Assembly (NCBI GenBank): GCA_002394385.1
Contig: DGTS01000038.1
Span: forward strand, 124,001-188,000
Direction of reading: 5' to 3'
DNA length: 64,000 bases
Source: Prevotella sp. UBA4330
GTDB taxonomy: Bacteria; Bacteroidota; Bacteroidia; Bacteroidales; Bacteroidaceae
The notes under the pieces were generated by a model. It did not search any database. It saw only the letters and a list, made by a program, of their open reading frames with translations, and was not told the origin of the DNA. Every line of letters begins with the position of its first letter. Position 1 is the first letter of the stretch. A program made the translations under genes and the position numbers. Positions 24,200 to 31,457 of the stretch are shown here, piece by piece.

Positions 24200-24955
24200 T
24201 TAATCCTTGAACTTCGCTGTGATGAACTCGCGGTTCAGACGAGCGATGTTAGAGATTGACTCGTTCTTCGGGCACTCTGCCTCGCAAGCGCGGGTGTTGG
24301 TGCAGTTACCGAAACCGAGTTCCTCCATCTTCATAACCATTGCCTTGGCGCGCTTTGCTGCCTCAGGACGTCCCTGTGGGAGCAGTGCCAGTTGTGACAC
24401 CTTAGACGAAACAAAGAGCATTGCAGAGCCGTTCTTGCAGGCAGCAACGCAGCAACCGCAACCGATGCAACTTGCAGCATCCATAGCCTCGTCGGCGTTC
24501 TCCTTAGGAATAAGGATAGCGTTGGCATCCTGTGCCTGGCCAGTGCGGATGGTGTTGTAACCGCCGGCAGCGATAATCTTGTCGAAAGCACCACGGTCAA
24601 CCATGCAGTCCTTGATTACAGGGAATGCAGCCGAGCGCCATGGCTCAACCCAGATGTCCTGTCCGTCCTCGAAGCGGCGCATGTAGAGTTGGCATGTCGT
24701 TGCTCCTGTTGCCGGTCCGTGTGGGTGTCCGTTGATATAGAGTGAGCACATACCGCAGATACCCTCGCGGCAGTCGTGGTCGAACACGAATGGTTCTTTT
24801 CCCTCGTTGATGAGTTCCTCGTTGAGAATGTCGAGCATCTCAAGGAACGAGGTGTCATCAGGAATATCCTTCATCTGGCGTGTGTCGAAGTGTCCCTCTT
24901 CTTTCGGTCCGTTCTGGCGCCAGAAATGTAATGTGAATGAAATATTTTTAGCCAT
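24200..24955 (-). CDS. frdB: Fumarate reductase/succinate dehydrogenase iron-sulfur subunit
   Basis: Electron-transfer subunit between the membrane cytochrome b and FrdA. The 251 aa contain the [2Fe-2S] ligand set in CREGICGMCSLYINGHP (with a later Cys), the [4Fe-4S]-type motif CIGCGCCVAACKNG near 160, and a third Cys group CTNTRACEAECPKN near 215. In gut Bacteroidetes the enzyme mainly runs as fumarate reductase in anaerobic energy metabolism. It is the last gene of frdCAB but is separated from frdA by 451 bp carrying the four-helix-bundle gene and word repeats, so its translation depends on read-through of that insert or on a new promoter. Confidence 0.96.
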   Translation of the reverse strand: MAKNISFTLHFWRQNGPKEEGHFDTRQMKDIPDDTSFLEMLDILNEELINEGKEPFVFDHDCREGICGMCSLYINGHPHGPATGATTCQLYMRRFEDGQDIWVEPWRSAAFPVIKDCMVDRGAFDKIIAAGGYNTIRTGQAQDANAILIPKENADEAMDAASCIGCGCCVAACKNGSAMLFVSSKVSQLALLPQGRPEAAKRAKAMVMKMEELGFGNCTNTRACEAECPKNESISNIARLNREFITAKFKD

Positions 24956-25012
24956 GTTTATGAGTTTTTAAGTTTATGAGTTTTTAAGTTTATGAGTTTG
25001 GGGCATCAGAAT
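24956..25012. repeat. 16-bp word repeat between frdB and the IVP gene
   Basis: Three near-copies of TTTATGAGTTTTTAAG follow one another, immediately before the frdB ATG (minus-strand view) and running into the last codons of the IVP gene. A related but inverted series (AACTTAAAGACTT-type) lies on the other side of that gene at about 25370-25405, so the gene is bracketed by imperfect inverted repeats. Confidence 0.8.
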
Positions 25013-25361
25013 TTTTCAGTTTATATATAAGCGATGAAAGCATCTTGTTTACCTCCATATTTAAGTCCATAATTTCTTTAAAGTCATTTCCATTGATATA
25101 ATGAAAGTCATTTGAAAGAATCAACTGTGTCTCAAGTTCGTTTGAAGAACCCAATGAGATGAACAGGAAATGTGAATGTTCCCTGTCTGTTTCTCTACCA
25201 TAACCTTCGGCTATATTAGAAGGAATGGAAACAGAACAACGACGCATCTGGTTAACAAGACCATAACGTTCATGTTCGGGATAACATGCAGTTGTCTCGT
25301 AAACTCTACGAGCCAGCATCATACTTTTCTGCCATACCACTAAATCCCTATACGTTCCCAT
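24990..25361 (-). CDS. Four-helix-bundle protein (S23/IVP family)
   Basis: A 123-aa member of the family first seen in 23S rRNA intervening sequences and related in fold to Avd of diversity-generating retroelements. Hallmarks are LVVWQKSMMLARRVYE at the N-terminus, the central RRCSVSIPSNIAEGYGR (near 41-57) and SSNELETQLILS (near 72). These proteins form pentamers in known structures; cellular function is not established. It sits inside the frd operon between frdA and frdB, on the same strand, bordered on both sides by low-complexity repeats. No reverse transcriptase or variable repeat is present, so it is not part of a DGR here. Confidence 0.9.
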   Translation of the reverse strand: MGTYRDLVVWQKSMMLARRVYETTACYPEHERYGLVNQMRRCSVSIPSNIAEGYGRETDREHSHFLFISLGSSNELETQLILSNDFHYINGNDFKEIMDLNMEVNKMLSSLIYKLKNSDAPNS

Positions 25362-25406
25362 TTCTAATAAAGAACTTATGAACTAAAAAACTTAAAGACT
25401 TATTAA

Positions 25407-27389
25407 CTAATTCTTATAATTACGTGTTTGAACTTTTATTGCCTCGTACTCAAGTGGTTCCTTGATGAGTTCAGGAGCGGTGGTGTCGTCGCCCTGATAC
25501 TCCCAACAACCTACGTAGAAGAAGTTCTCGTCGTCGCGCTTTGCCTCGCCTTCCTCGGTCTGGTACTCCTCGCGGAAGTGACCACCGCACGACTCGTTAC
25601 GGTGAAGTGCGTCGTAAGCAACGAGTTGGCCCATGAGGAGGAAGTCGCGCAGGTGGATAGCCTTGTCAAGTTCCACGTTGAGACCTTCCTTCTTTCCAGG
25701 GATGAAGAGGTTGGTGTCGAACTCTTTCTTCAGTTTCTTGATGAGTTCGATGCCTTCCTTCAAGCCCTCGGCAGTACGTCCCATACCTACGTGCTCCCAC
25801 ATGATGTGGCCCAGTTCCTTGTGTATTGAGTCAACAGAACGCTTGCCCTGGATGCCCATCAGACGGTCAATCTCGGCATTGACGCCCTTCTCTGCCTCGT
25901 CAAACTCTGGCAGGTCGGTAGAAATGCGTGGCCATACGTCCTGGTCGGCAAGATAGTTCTGGATGGTGTAAGGCAGCACGAAGTAGCCGTCTGCCAGACC
26001 TTGCATCAGCGCAGAGGCACCGAGACGGTTGGCACCGTGGTCGGAGAAGTTGCACTCGCCGATAGCAAACAAACCCTTGATGGTGGTCTGCAACTCATAG
26101 TCAACCCAGATACCACCCATTGTATAGTGGATAGCAGGGAAGATCATCATTGGGTTGTAATATTTCACTCCGTTGATTTCGTTAGCCAGTTCGCCTGGGT
26201 TAACGTCGGTGATTTCCTCGTACATATCGAAGAGGTTGCCGTAGCGCTGGCGCACGATGTCGATGCCGAGACGCTCGATAGACTCAGAGAAGTCGAGGAA
26301 CACGGCAAGACCGGTGTTGTTGACGCCGTAGCCCTTGTCGCAACGCTCCTTGGCAGCGCGGCTGGCAACGTCACGTGGAACGAGGTTACCGAAGGCAGGA
26401 TAGCGGCGCTCCAGATAGTAGTCGCGGTCTTCCTCGGGAATATCGCTACCCTTCTTGGTGCCTGCCTGCAGTGCCTTGGCATCCTCCAGTTTCTTCGGTA
26501 CCCAGATACGACCGTCGTTACGCAGCGACTCTGACATCAGCGTCAACTTAGACTGCTTGTCGCCGTGCACTGGGATACATGTCGGGTGAATCTGAACGTA
26601 AGAAGGATTTGCAAAGTAAGCACCCTTGCGGAAGCACTGAACTGCTGCAGTACAGTTGCAACCCATAGCGTTGGTAGAGAGGAAGTAGGTGTTGCCGTAA
26701 CCACCGGTGGCGATTACCACGGCGTTTGCAGAGAAGCGCTCCAGTTTGCCTGAAACGAGGTTCTTGGCGATGATGCCGCGTGCGCGACCGTCAACGATAA
26801 CCACGTCCTCCATCTCGTAACGGGTGTAGAGTTTAACCTTGCCGGCATTCACCTGGCACATCAGCGAACTGTAAGCACCGAGCAGCAACTGCTGTCCTGT
26901 CTGTCCCTTGGCATAGAAGGTACGGCTCACCTGAGCACCACCGAAAGAACGGTTGGCGAGCATGCCGCCATACTCACGTGCGAAAGGCACTCCCTGTGCC
27001 ACACACTGGTCGATGATATTGTTAGAAACCTCTGCCAGACGGTAAACATTTGCCTCGCGAGCACGGTAGTCACCACCCTTGACAGTGTCGTAGAACAGAC
27101 GATAAACCGAGTCACCGTCGTTCTGATAGTTCTTTGCTGCGTTGATACCTCCCTGTGCTGCGATAGAGTGAGCACGGCGGGGAGAGTCCTGAATGCAGAA
27201 GTTAAGCACATTGAAGCCCATCTCGCCAAGAGAAGCGGCAGCACTGGCACCAGCCAAACCTGTACCAACGACGATAACGTCGAGTTTCAGTTTGTTCTTG
27301 GGGTTCACCAGGCGCTGGTGTGCTTTATAATTAGTCCATTTCTCGGCCACTGGGCCTTCTGGAATCCTTGAATTTAATGTCTTTGTCAT
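25407..27389 (-). CDS. frdA: Fumarate reductase/succinate dehydrogenase flavoprotein subunit
   Basis: Catalytic subunit interconverting fumarate and succinate at the cytoplasmic face of the inner membrane. The 660 aa contain the FAD dinucleotide motif VVGTGLAGASAAASLGE (near 41), the HSIAAQGGINAA segment whose His is expected to bind FAD covalently, and the active-site HPTCIPVHGDKQ and MGGIWVDYE regions. Length and features fit the frdCAB type of Bacteroides. It lies 61 bp downstream of frdC. Confidence 0.97.
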   Translation of the reverse strand: MTKTLNSRIPEGPVAEKWTNYKAHQRLVNPKNKLKLDVIVVGTGLAGASAAASLGEMGFNVLNFCIQDSPRRAHSIAAQGGINAAKNYQNDGDSVYRLFYDTVKGGDYRAREANVYRLAEVSNNIIDQCVAQGVPFAREYGGMLANRSFGGAQVSRTFYAKGQTGQQLLLGAYSSLMCQVNAGKVKLYTRYEMEDVVIVDGRARGIIAKNLVSGKLERFSANAVVIATGGYGNTYFLSTNAMGCNCTAAVQCFRKGAYFANPSYVQIHPTCIPVHGDKQSKLTLMSESLRNDGRIWVPKKLEDAKALQAGTKKGSDIPEEDRDYYLERRYPAFGNLVPRDVASRAAKERCDKGYGVNNTGLAVFLDFSESIERLGIDIVRQRYGNLFDMYEEITDVNPGELANEINGVKYYNPMMIFPAIHYTMGGIWVDYELQTTIKGLFAIGECNFSDHGANRLGASALMQGLADGYFVLPYTIQNYLADQDVWPRISTDLPEFDEAEKGVNAEIDRLMGIQGKRSVDSIHKELGHIMWEHVGMGRTAEGLKEGIELIKKLKKEFDTNLFIPGKKEGLNVELDKAIHLRDFLLMGQLVAYDALHRNESCGGHFREEYQTEEGEAKRDDENFFYVGCWEYQGDDTTAPELIKEPLEYEAIKVQTRNYKN

Positions 27390-27450
27390 AATGTAATTTA
27401 CGATTTTCGAATTTACAATTCACAATTGTTCTAATTCTCATTCTATGCCA

Positions 27451-28146
27451 TTAGGCACATGTGCCGCAGCAAAGGCTGGGGGCAATCTTAAAGGCAAAGG
27501 CGAGAACAACGATGAGGAACAACGCCATGAGCACGGTAGTATAAACCAGACCGATAACCTTCCAGCGATTGAACCATATCTTTCCGTTCACACCGAGTGT
27601 CTGCATGGCACTCCAGAAACCGTGAGAGAGATGGAACCAGATGGCAACAATCCAGATGACGTAAAGCACAACGAAAACAGGATTAGAGAATGTCTCCTGA
27701 ATCCAACCGAAACCATCGGCAGGACCATGTGCCAGACCTTCCATACCCACCAACTCGGCAAACATCATGTTGTACCAGAAGTTGTAGAGGTGGAGAAGCA
27801 AGCCCAGAAGGATAATGATACCCAGAACGAGCATGTTCTGCGATGCCCACGACACCTCACTTCTACGGGCTGTCTCATGATAACGCTCAGGACCACGAGC
27901 CTTGCGGTTCTGCGCTGTCAGCCAGAAAGCGTAAAAGATGTGAATCAATGCCAGTGCAGCCAAACCACAGGTGGCGGCAACTGCATACCAGTTAGACCCC
28001 AACAGTTCGCAAATCGTGTTGTAAGCGTCTTTAGAGAAGAGCGCTACAACATTCATCGCACAGTGGAAAGTCAAGAAGAGGATAAGGCAGACACCTGTAA
28101 CAGACATCACTACCTTCCTTCCAATAGATGAATTAAGTAACCACAT
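27451..28146 (-). CDS. frdC: Fumarate reductase/succinate dehydrogenase cytochrome b subunit
   Basis: Single five-helix membrane anchor binding two hemes b and menaquinone, as in Wolinella and Bacteroides type B enzymes. The 231 aa have hydrophobic segments around 12-32, 55-78, 105-128, 155-178 and 193-220. Histidines in LFLTFHCAMN, LIHIFYAFW, LLLHLYNFWY and FHLSHGFWSA are the likely heme ligands. First gene of the operon, with a promoter about 130 bp upstream and a small hairpin in the leader. Confidence 0.94.
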   Translation of the reverse strand: MWLLNSSIGRKVVMSVTGVCLILFLTFHCAMNVVALFSKDAYNTICELLGSNWYAVAATCGLAALALIHIFYAFWLTAQNRKARGPERYHETARRSEVSWASQNMLVLGIIILLGLLLHLYNFWYNMMFAELVGMEGLAHGPADGFGWIQETFSNPVFVVLYVIWIVAIWFHLSHGFWSAMQTLGVNGKIWFNRWKVIGLVYTTVLMALFLIVVLAFAFKIAPSLCCGTCA

Positions 28147-28234
28147 AAATGATTGATTTTGAATTATTTAATATTAGAATTTAATTTAAACTCGGTTCCA
28201 TTGCATGCTGCTATAATAACATTTTCCAAACGAG

Positions 28235-28256
28235 CAATACCTTGATTTAGGTATTG
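28235..28256 (-). promoter_or_regulatory. Small hairpin in the frd leader
   Basis: CAATACC (28235-28241) and GGTATTG (28250-28256) form a 7-bp stem with an 8-nt loop, 20 bp downstream of the -7 element of the frd promoter. It may be an operator or an mRNA 5' stabiliser; no regulator site is recognised. Confidence 0.45.
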
Positions 28257-28275
28257 TTGAGTATGTTTTAGGCTG

Positions 28276-28306
28276 CAAATATACCATAAATTAATGAAAA
28301 TAACAA
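28276..28306 (-). promoter_or_regulatory. Promoter of the frdCAB operon
   Basis: Minus-strand TTG (28306-28304), 20 bp, TATATTTG (28283-28276), fitting TAnnTTTG. It predicts a leader of about 125 nt before frdC. Confidence 0.65.
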
Positions 28307-28456
28307 TATTTTAGGGAGAAAAAAACAGAAATTATTCATTTTTACTAAGGCTAACACAACCCGAACACACACTTTTGGCACAACGAGCAATGGCCTTTCG
28401 CTCGTCCACAACAGCCGCTTTGCCAACTCATTCGGGCAATAACGAACACCAAAATA

Positions 28457-28522
28457 GGCTATTTTACTGACCAATATAGCCTATTTTACTCACCAATATA
28501 GGCTATTTTACTCAATTTACTC
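28457..28522. repeat. 22-bp tandem repeat array C
   Basis: Three units begin at 28457, 28479 and 28501, exactly 22 bp apart, with core GGCTATTTTACTCACCAATA; the third diverges in its second half. The sequence is unrelated to arrays A, B or F. It lies in the 579-bp divergent gap between frdC and mnmG; besides this array and the promoters listed I see nothing supportable there. Confidence 0.9.
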
Positions 28523-28694
28523 ATGCCTAGCGTACTCAAGTAGCGTAGGAGTTGCGTAGGGACTTACCCTCGTGCAAGTCCGCCCAAGGAGTATAGACGG
28601 CATAGAAAGAGATACACAAATTTTACTTTTGTTAACAATTATGTGCTGATTATTCAAAAAATGAGAATAAGATGCTTATTTAGAAAACTTTTAG

Positions 28695-28702
28695 TAATTT
28701 TG
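28695..28702 (+). promoter_or_regulatory. -7 promoter element for mnmG
   Basis: TAATTTTG matches TAnnTTTG and lies 23 bp before the mnmG ATG; the -33 region is not clear. Confidence 0.5.
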
Positions 28703-28725
28703 CACGGCATAAGATTTGGATATTT

Positions 28726-30678
28726 ATGATTCTGAAATACGATGTGATTGTCATTGGTGGAGGCCACGCCGGATGCGAAGCAGCATGCGCAAGTGCCAAC
28801 ATGGGGGCTAAGACATGCCTCGTGACAATGGACATGAACAAGATTGCACAGATGAGTTGCAACCCCGCTGTTGGCGGCATTGCAAAGGGACAGATAGTGC
28901 GCGAGGTTGACGCTTTGGGCGGAATGATGGGACTGGTCACCGATGCTACGGCGATACAGTTCCGCATGCTGAACCGCTCGAAGGGACCCGCCATGTGGAG
29001 TCCGCGAGCACAATGCGACCGTGGGAAGTTCATCTGGCAATGGCGCACGATGCTCGACAACACCCCGAACCTCGACATCTGGCAAGACCAGGCAGACGAA
29101 CTGCTCGTAGAAGAGGTAAAAGGCTCTGGCGATTCCACGTCATCCGAAGGTGCCGAAACATACTCCACGCCTCGGAAAAACGTCATCGGAGTGCGCACAA
29201 TATGGGGAGTGGAACTCCACGCGAAAGCGGTAATCATAACAGCGGGCACTTTCCTCAACGGACTTATGCACGTTGGACGCAAGATGGTGCCGGGAGGCAG
29301 AATAGCAGAACCTGCCGTAGAGCATTTCACCGAGAGCATAACGCGCCACGGCATCACATCGGAGAGAATGAAGACTGGCACTCCTGTGCGTATAGACAAA
29401 CGCTCGGTACACTTCGAAGACACCGAGATACAACCGGGAGAGACTGATTTCCATAAGTTCTCTTACATGGGCGAGGCGCGCCAACTGCCGCAACTGCCGT
29501 GCTGGACGTTCTCCACAAACGCTGAAGTTCACGAGGTGCTGCGCTCAGGATTGGCTGACTCACCACTCTACAACGGACAGATACACAGCATCGGTCCACG
29601 CTACTGCCCCTCGATAGAGACAAAACTCGTGACTTTCCCCGACCGCGAGAGTCACCCTCTCTTCCTTGAGCCAGAAGGCACAGACACCAACGAGATGTAC
29701 CTGAACGGGTTCTCTTCAAGCATGCCGATAGAAGTACAGATAGAGGCACTGAAGCGCATTCCCGCGTTGAGAGACATGAAGGTGTATCGTCCGGGCTATG
29801 CAATAGAGTACGATTTCTTCGACCCTACACAACTGAAACATTCGTTGGAATCGAAGAAAATCAGCGGACTCTTCTTCGCAGGACAGGTGAACGGCACAAC
29901 GGGTTATGAGGAGGCAGCAGGACAAGGTCTGGTGGCTGGTGCTAACGCAGCACTTTATGCTGGCTCCGACAGCCAACATCCATCATCCAACAGCCAGTTC
30001 ATCATGCACCGCGACGAGTCGTATATCGGCGTTCTCATCGACGATTTGGTGACAAAAGGTGTCGATGAGCCTTACCGCATGTTCACATCAAGAGCCGAAT
30101 ATCGCATACTCCTCAGACAGGATGATGCCGACGCACGACTCACAAAAAAAGCATACAATCTGGGCATTGCCTCACGCGAACGCCTCGACTGGTGGGAAGA
30201 GAAAAGCAGCCACATTGAACACATCATAGACATTTGCCGCAAGACAACGATGAAACCAAAAGAAACGGCAGGTGCTCTGGAGTCTTTCGGCACTACCCCA
30301 CTGCGCACTGGCTGCAAGGCAATAGAACTTCTCGGTCGCCCGCAGATAGACATCTACAAACTGGCAACGCTGATTCCCGAACTGCAAGCGGCTCTCGACG
30401 CTCCCGAAAACCGCAAAGAAGAAATTGCAGAGGCGGCAGAGGTGAGAATGAAATATGCCGGATATATAGAAAGAGAACGCGAGGTTGCCGACAAGATGCA
30501 CCGTCTGGAGAATATCAGAATTAAAGGAAGGTTCGACTATATGTCAATGGACCACATCTCCATCGAGGCTCGTCAGAAACTGACACGCATAGACCCCGAG
30601 ACTCTGGCACAAGCATCACGCATCCCAGGAGTGTCACCCAGCGACATAAATGTCCTGCTGGTATTGATGGGGAGATGA
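28726..30678 (+). CDS. mnmG: tRNA uridine-5-carboxymethylaminomethyl modification enzyme MnmG
   Basis: FAD enzyme that, with MnmE, modifies the wobble uridine of certain tRNAs; formerly gidA, a gene often close to the replication origin. The 650 aa have the FAD motif VIGGGHAGCEAA at 9-20, SCNPAVGGIAKG near 46, and the C-terminal helical domain with LIDDLVTKG and FDYMSMDHISIEARQKL. Between AALYAG and RDESYIG (residues about 411-427) is an SDSQHPSSNSQFIMH stretch longer than usual, encoded by CAGCCAACATCC-type words like those in coaD. The core motifs are intact. A GTTGAGGGTTGAG word repeat follows at about 30680-30765. Confidence 0.96.
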   Translation: MILKYDVIVIGGGHAGCEAACASANMGAKTCLVTMDMNKIAQMSCNPAVGGIAKGQIVREVDALGGMMGLVTDATAIQFRMLNRSKGPAMWSPRAQCDRGKFIWQWRTMLDNTPNLDIWQDQADELLVEEVKGSGDSTSSEGAETYSTPRKNVIGVRTIWGVELHAKAVIITAGTFLNGLMHVGRKMVPGGRIAEPAVEHFTESITRHGITSERMKTGTPVRIDKRSVHFEDTEIQPGETDFHKFSYMGEARQLPQLPCWTFSTNAEVHEVLRSGLADSPLYNGQIHSIGPRYCPSIETKLVTFPDRESHPLFLEPEGTDTNEMYLNGFSSSMPIEVQIEALKRIPALRDMKVYRPGYAIEYDFFDPTQLKHSLESKKISGLFFAGQVNGTTGYEEAAGQGLVAGANAALYAGSDSQHPSSNSQFIMHRDESYIGVLIDDLVTKGVDEPYRMFTSRAEYRILLRQDDADARLTKKAYNLGIASRERLDWWEEKSSHIEHIIDICRKTTMKPKETAGALESFGTTPLRTGCKAIELLGRPQIDIYKLATLIPELQAALDAPENRKEEIAEAAEVRMKYAGYIEREREVADKMHRLENIRIKGRFDYMSMDHISIEARQKLTRIDPETLAQASRIPGVSPSDINVLLVLMGR

Positions 30679-30679
30679 T

Positions 30680-30765
30680 GGTTGAGCGTTGAGGGTTGAG
30701 AGTTGAGCGAAGAGGGTCGATGGTTGAGAGTTGAGGGTTGAGCGATGAGCGGTAAGAGAAGAGGG
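30680..30765. repeat. GTTGAGGGTTGAG word repeat after mnmG
   Basis: A degenerate 7-8 bp series (GTTGAGC, GTTGAGG, GTTGAGA, GATGAGC) running from the mnmG stop to about 20 bp before the first parS site. Same class of low-complexity intergenic sequence as at 1717-1923 and 52766-53042, but a different word. Confidence 0.8.
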
Positions 30766-30786
30766 TGAAGGTGGAAGACAGGACAT

Positions 30787-30802
30787 TGTTTCACGTGAAA
30801 CA
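30787..30802. other. parS chromosome segregation site 1
   Basis: TGTTTCACGTGAAACA is identical to the universal bacterial parS palindrome bound by ParB; symmetry extends two more bases on each side. It lies upstream of apt. A second perfect copy is 637 bp away, on the other side of apt. Known parS sites cluster near the replication origin. Confidence 0.93.
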
Positions 30803-30847
30803 ATTAACGTGCAATTAATTAAAAATCAATAAAATATAACATAGCGT

Positions 30848-31378
30848 ATGAACAACAAACTGTTAATGGATAATCTGAGATGCATCCCAGATTTCCCAGT
30901 AAAGGGAGTGAACTTCCGTGACGTTACCACCCTGTTTAAGAGTGGAGAGTGTCTTCAGGAAATGATAGACGAACTCTACGAGATTTACAAAGATAAGGGC
31001 ATCACAAAGGTGGTGGGCATCGAGAGTCGCGGTTTCGTAATGGCATCTGCCTTGGCCGTTCGTCTGGGTGCTGGCGTGATACTCTGTCGCAAGCCAGGAA
31101 AACTGCCAGCAGAGACTGTTCAGGAGAGTTACGAGAAGGAGTATGGAACGGACACTATCGAGATTCACAAGGACGCCATCACGCCCGACGACGTGGTACT
31201 GCTTCACGACGACCTGCTCGCAACAGGCGGAACGATGAAGGCAGCATGCAACCTCGTGAAGAAGTTCAACCCCAAGAAGGTTTACATCAACTTCATCATC
31301 GAACTCGTGAACGAAGGATTTGAAGGCCGAAACATCTTCGACAAAGATATAGAAGTAAGCACACTGATTCAGGTGTAA
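30848..31378 (+). CDS. apt: Adenine phosphoribosyltransferase
   Basis: Purine salvage enzyme converting adenine and PRPP to AMP. The 176 aa have the N-terminal RCIPDFPVKGVNFRDVTTL signature, VVGIESRGFV near 56, and the PRPP loop VVLLHDDLLATGGTMKA near 118. The gene is bracketed by two parS sites, so ParB binding and spreading could affect its transcription (inference). It begins 169 bp after mnmG. Confidence 0.96.
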   Translation: MNNKLLMDNLRCIPDFPVKGVNFRDVTTLFKSGECLQEMIDELYEIYKDKGITKVVGIESRGFVMASALAVRLGAGVILCRKPGKLPAETVQESYEKEYGTDTIEIHKDAITPDDVVLLHDDLLATGGTMKAACNLVKKFNPKKVYINFIIELVNEGFEGRNIFDKDIEVSTLIQV

Positions 31379-31423
31379 GCACGATTTGCTTTACTAATCA
31401 ACAACTTAGACGGCAAAACATGA

Positions 31424-31439
31424 TGTTTCACGTGAAACA
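31424..31439. other. parS chromosome segregation site 2
   Basis: A second perfect TGTTTCACGTGAAACA, 45 bp after the apt stop and 18 bp before the uvrC ATG. ParB bound here would lie in the uvrC leader. Two perfect 16-mers within 653 bp are not expected by chance. Confidence 0.93.
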
Positions 31440-31457
31440 ACAACACTCTTTTAGCGA

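Noticed and set aside
24990..25361. Diversity-generating retroelement (Avd-like protein)
   Set aside because: No reverse transcriptase, template repeat or variable repeat is visible; the protein fits the S23/IVP branch.
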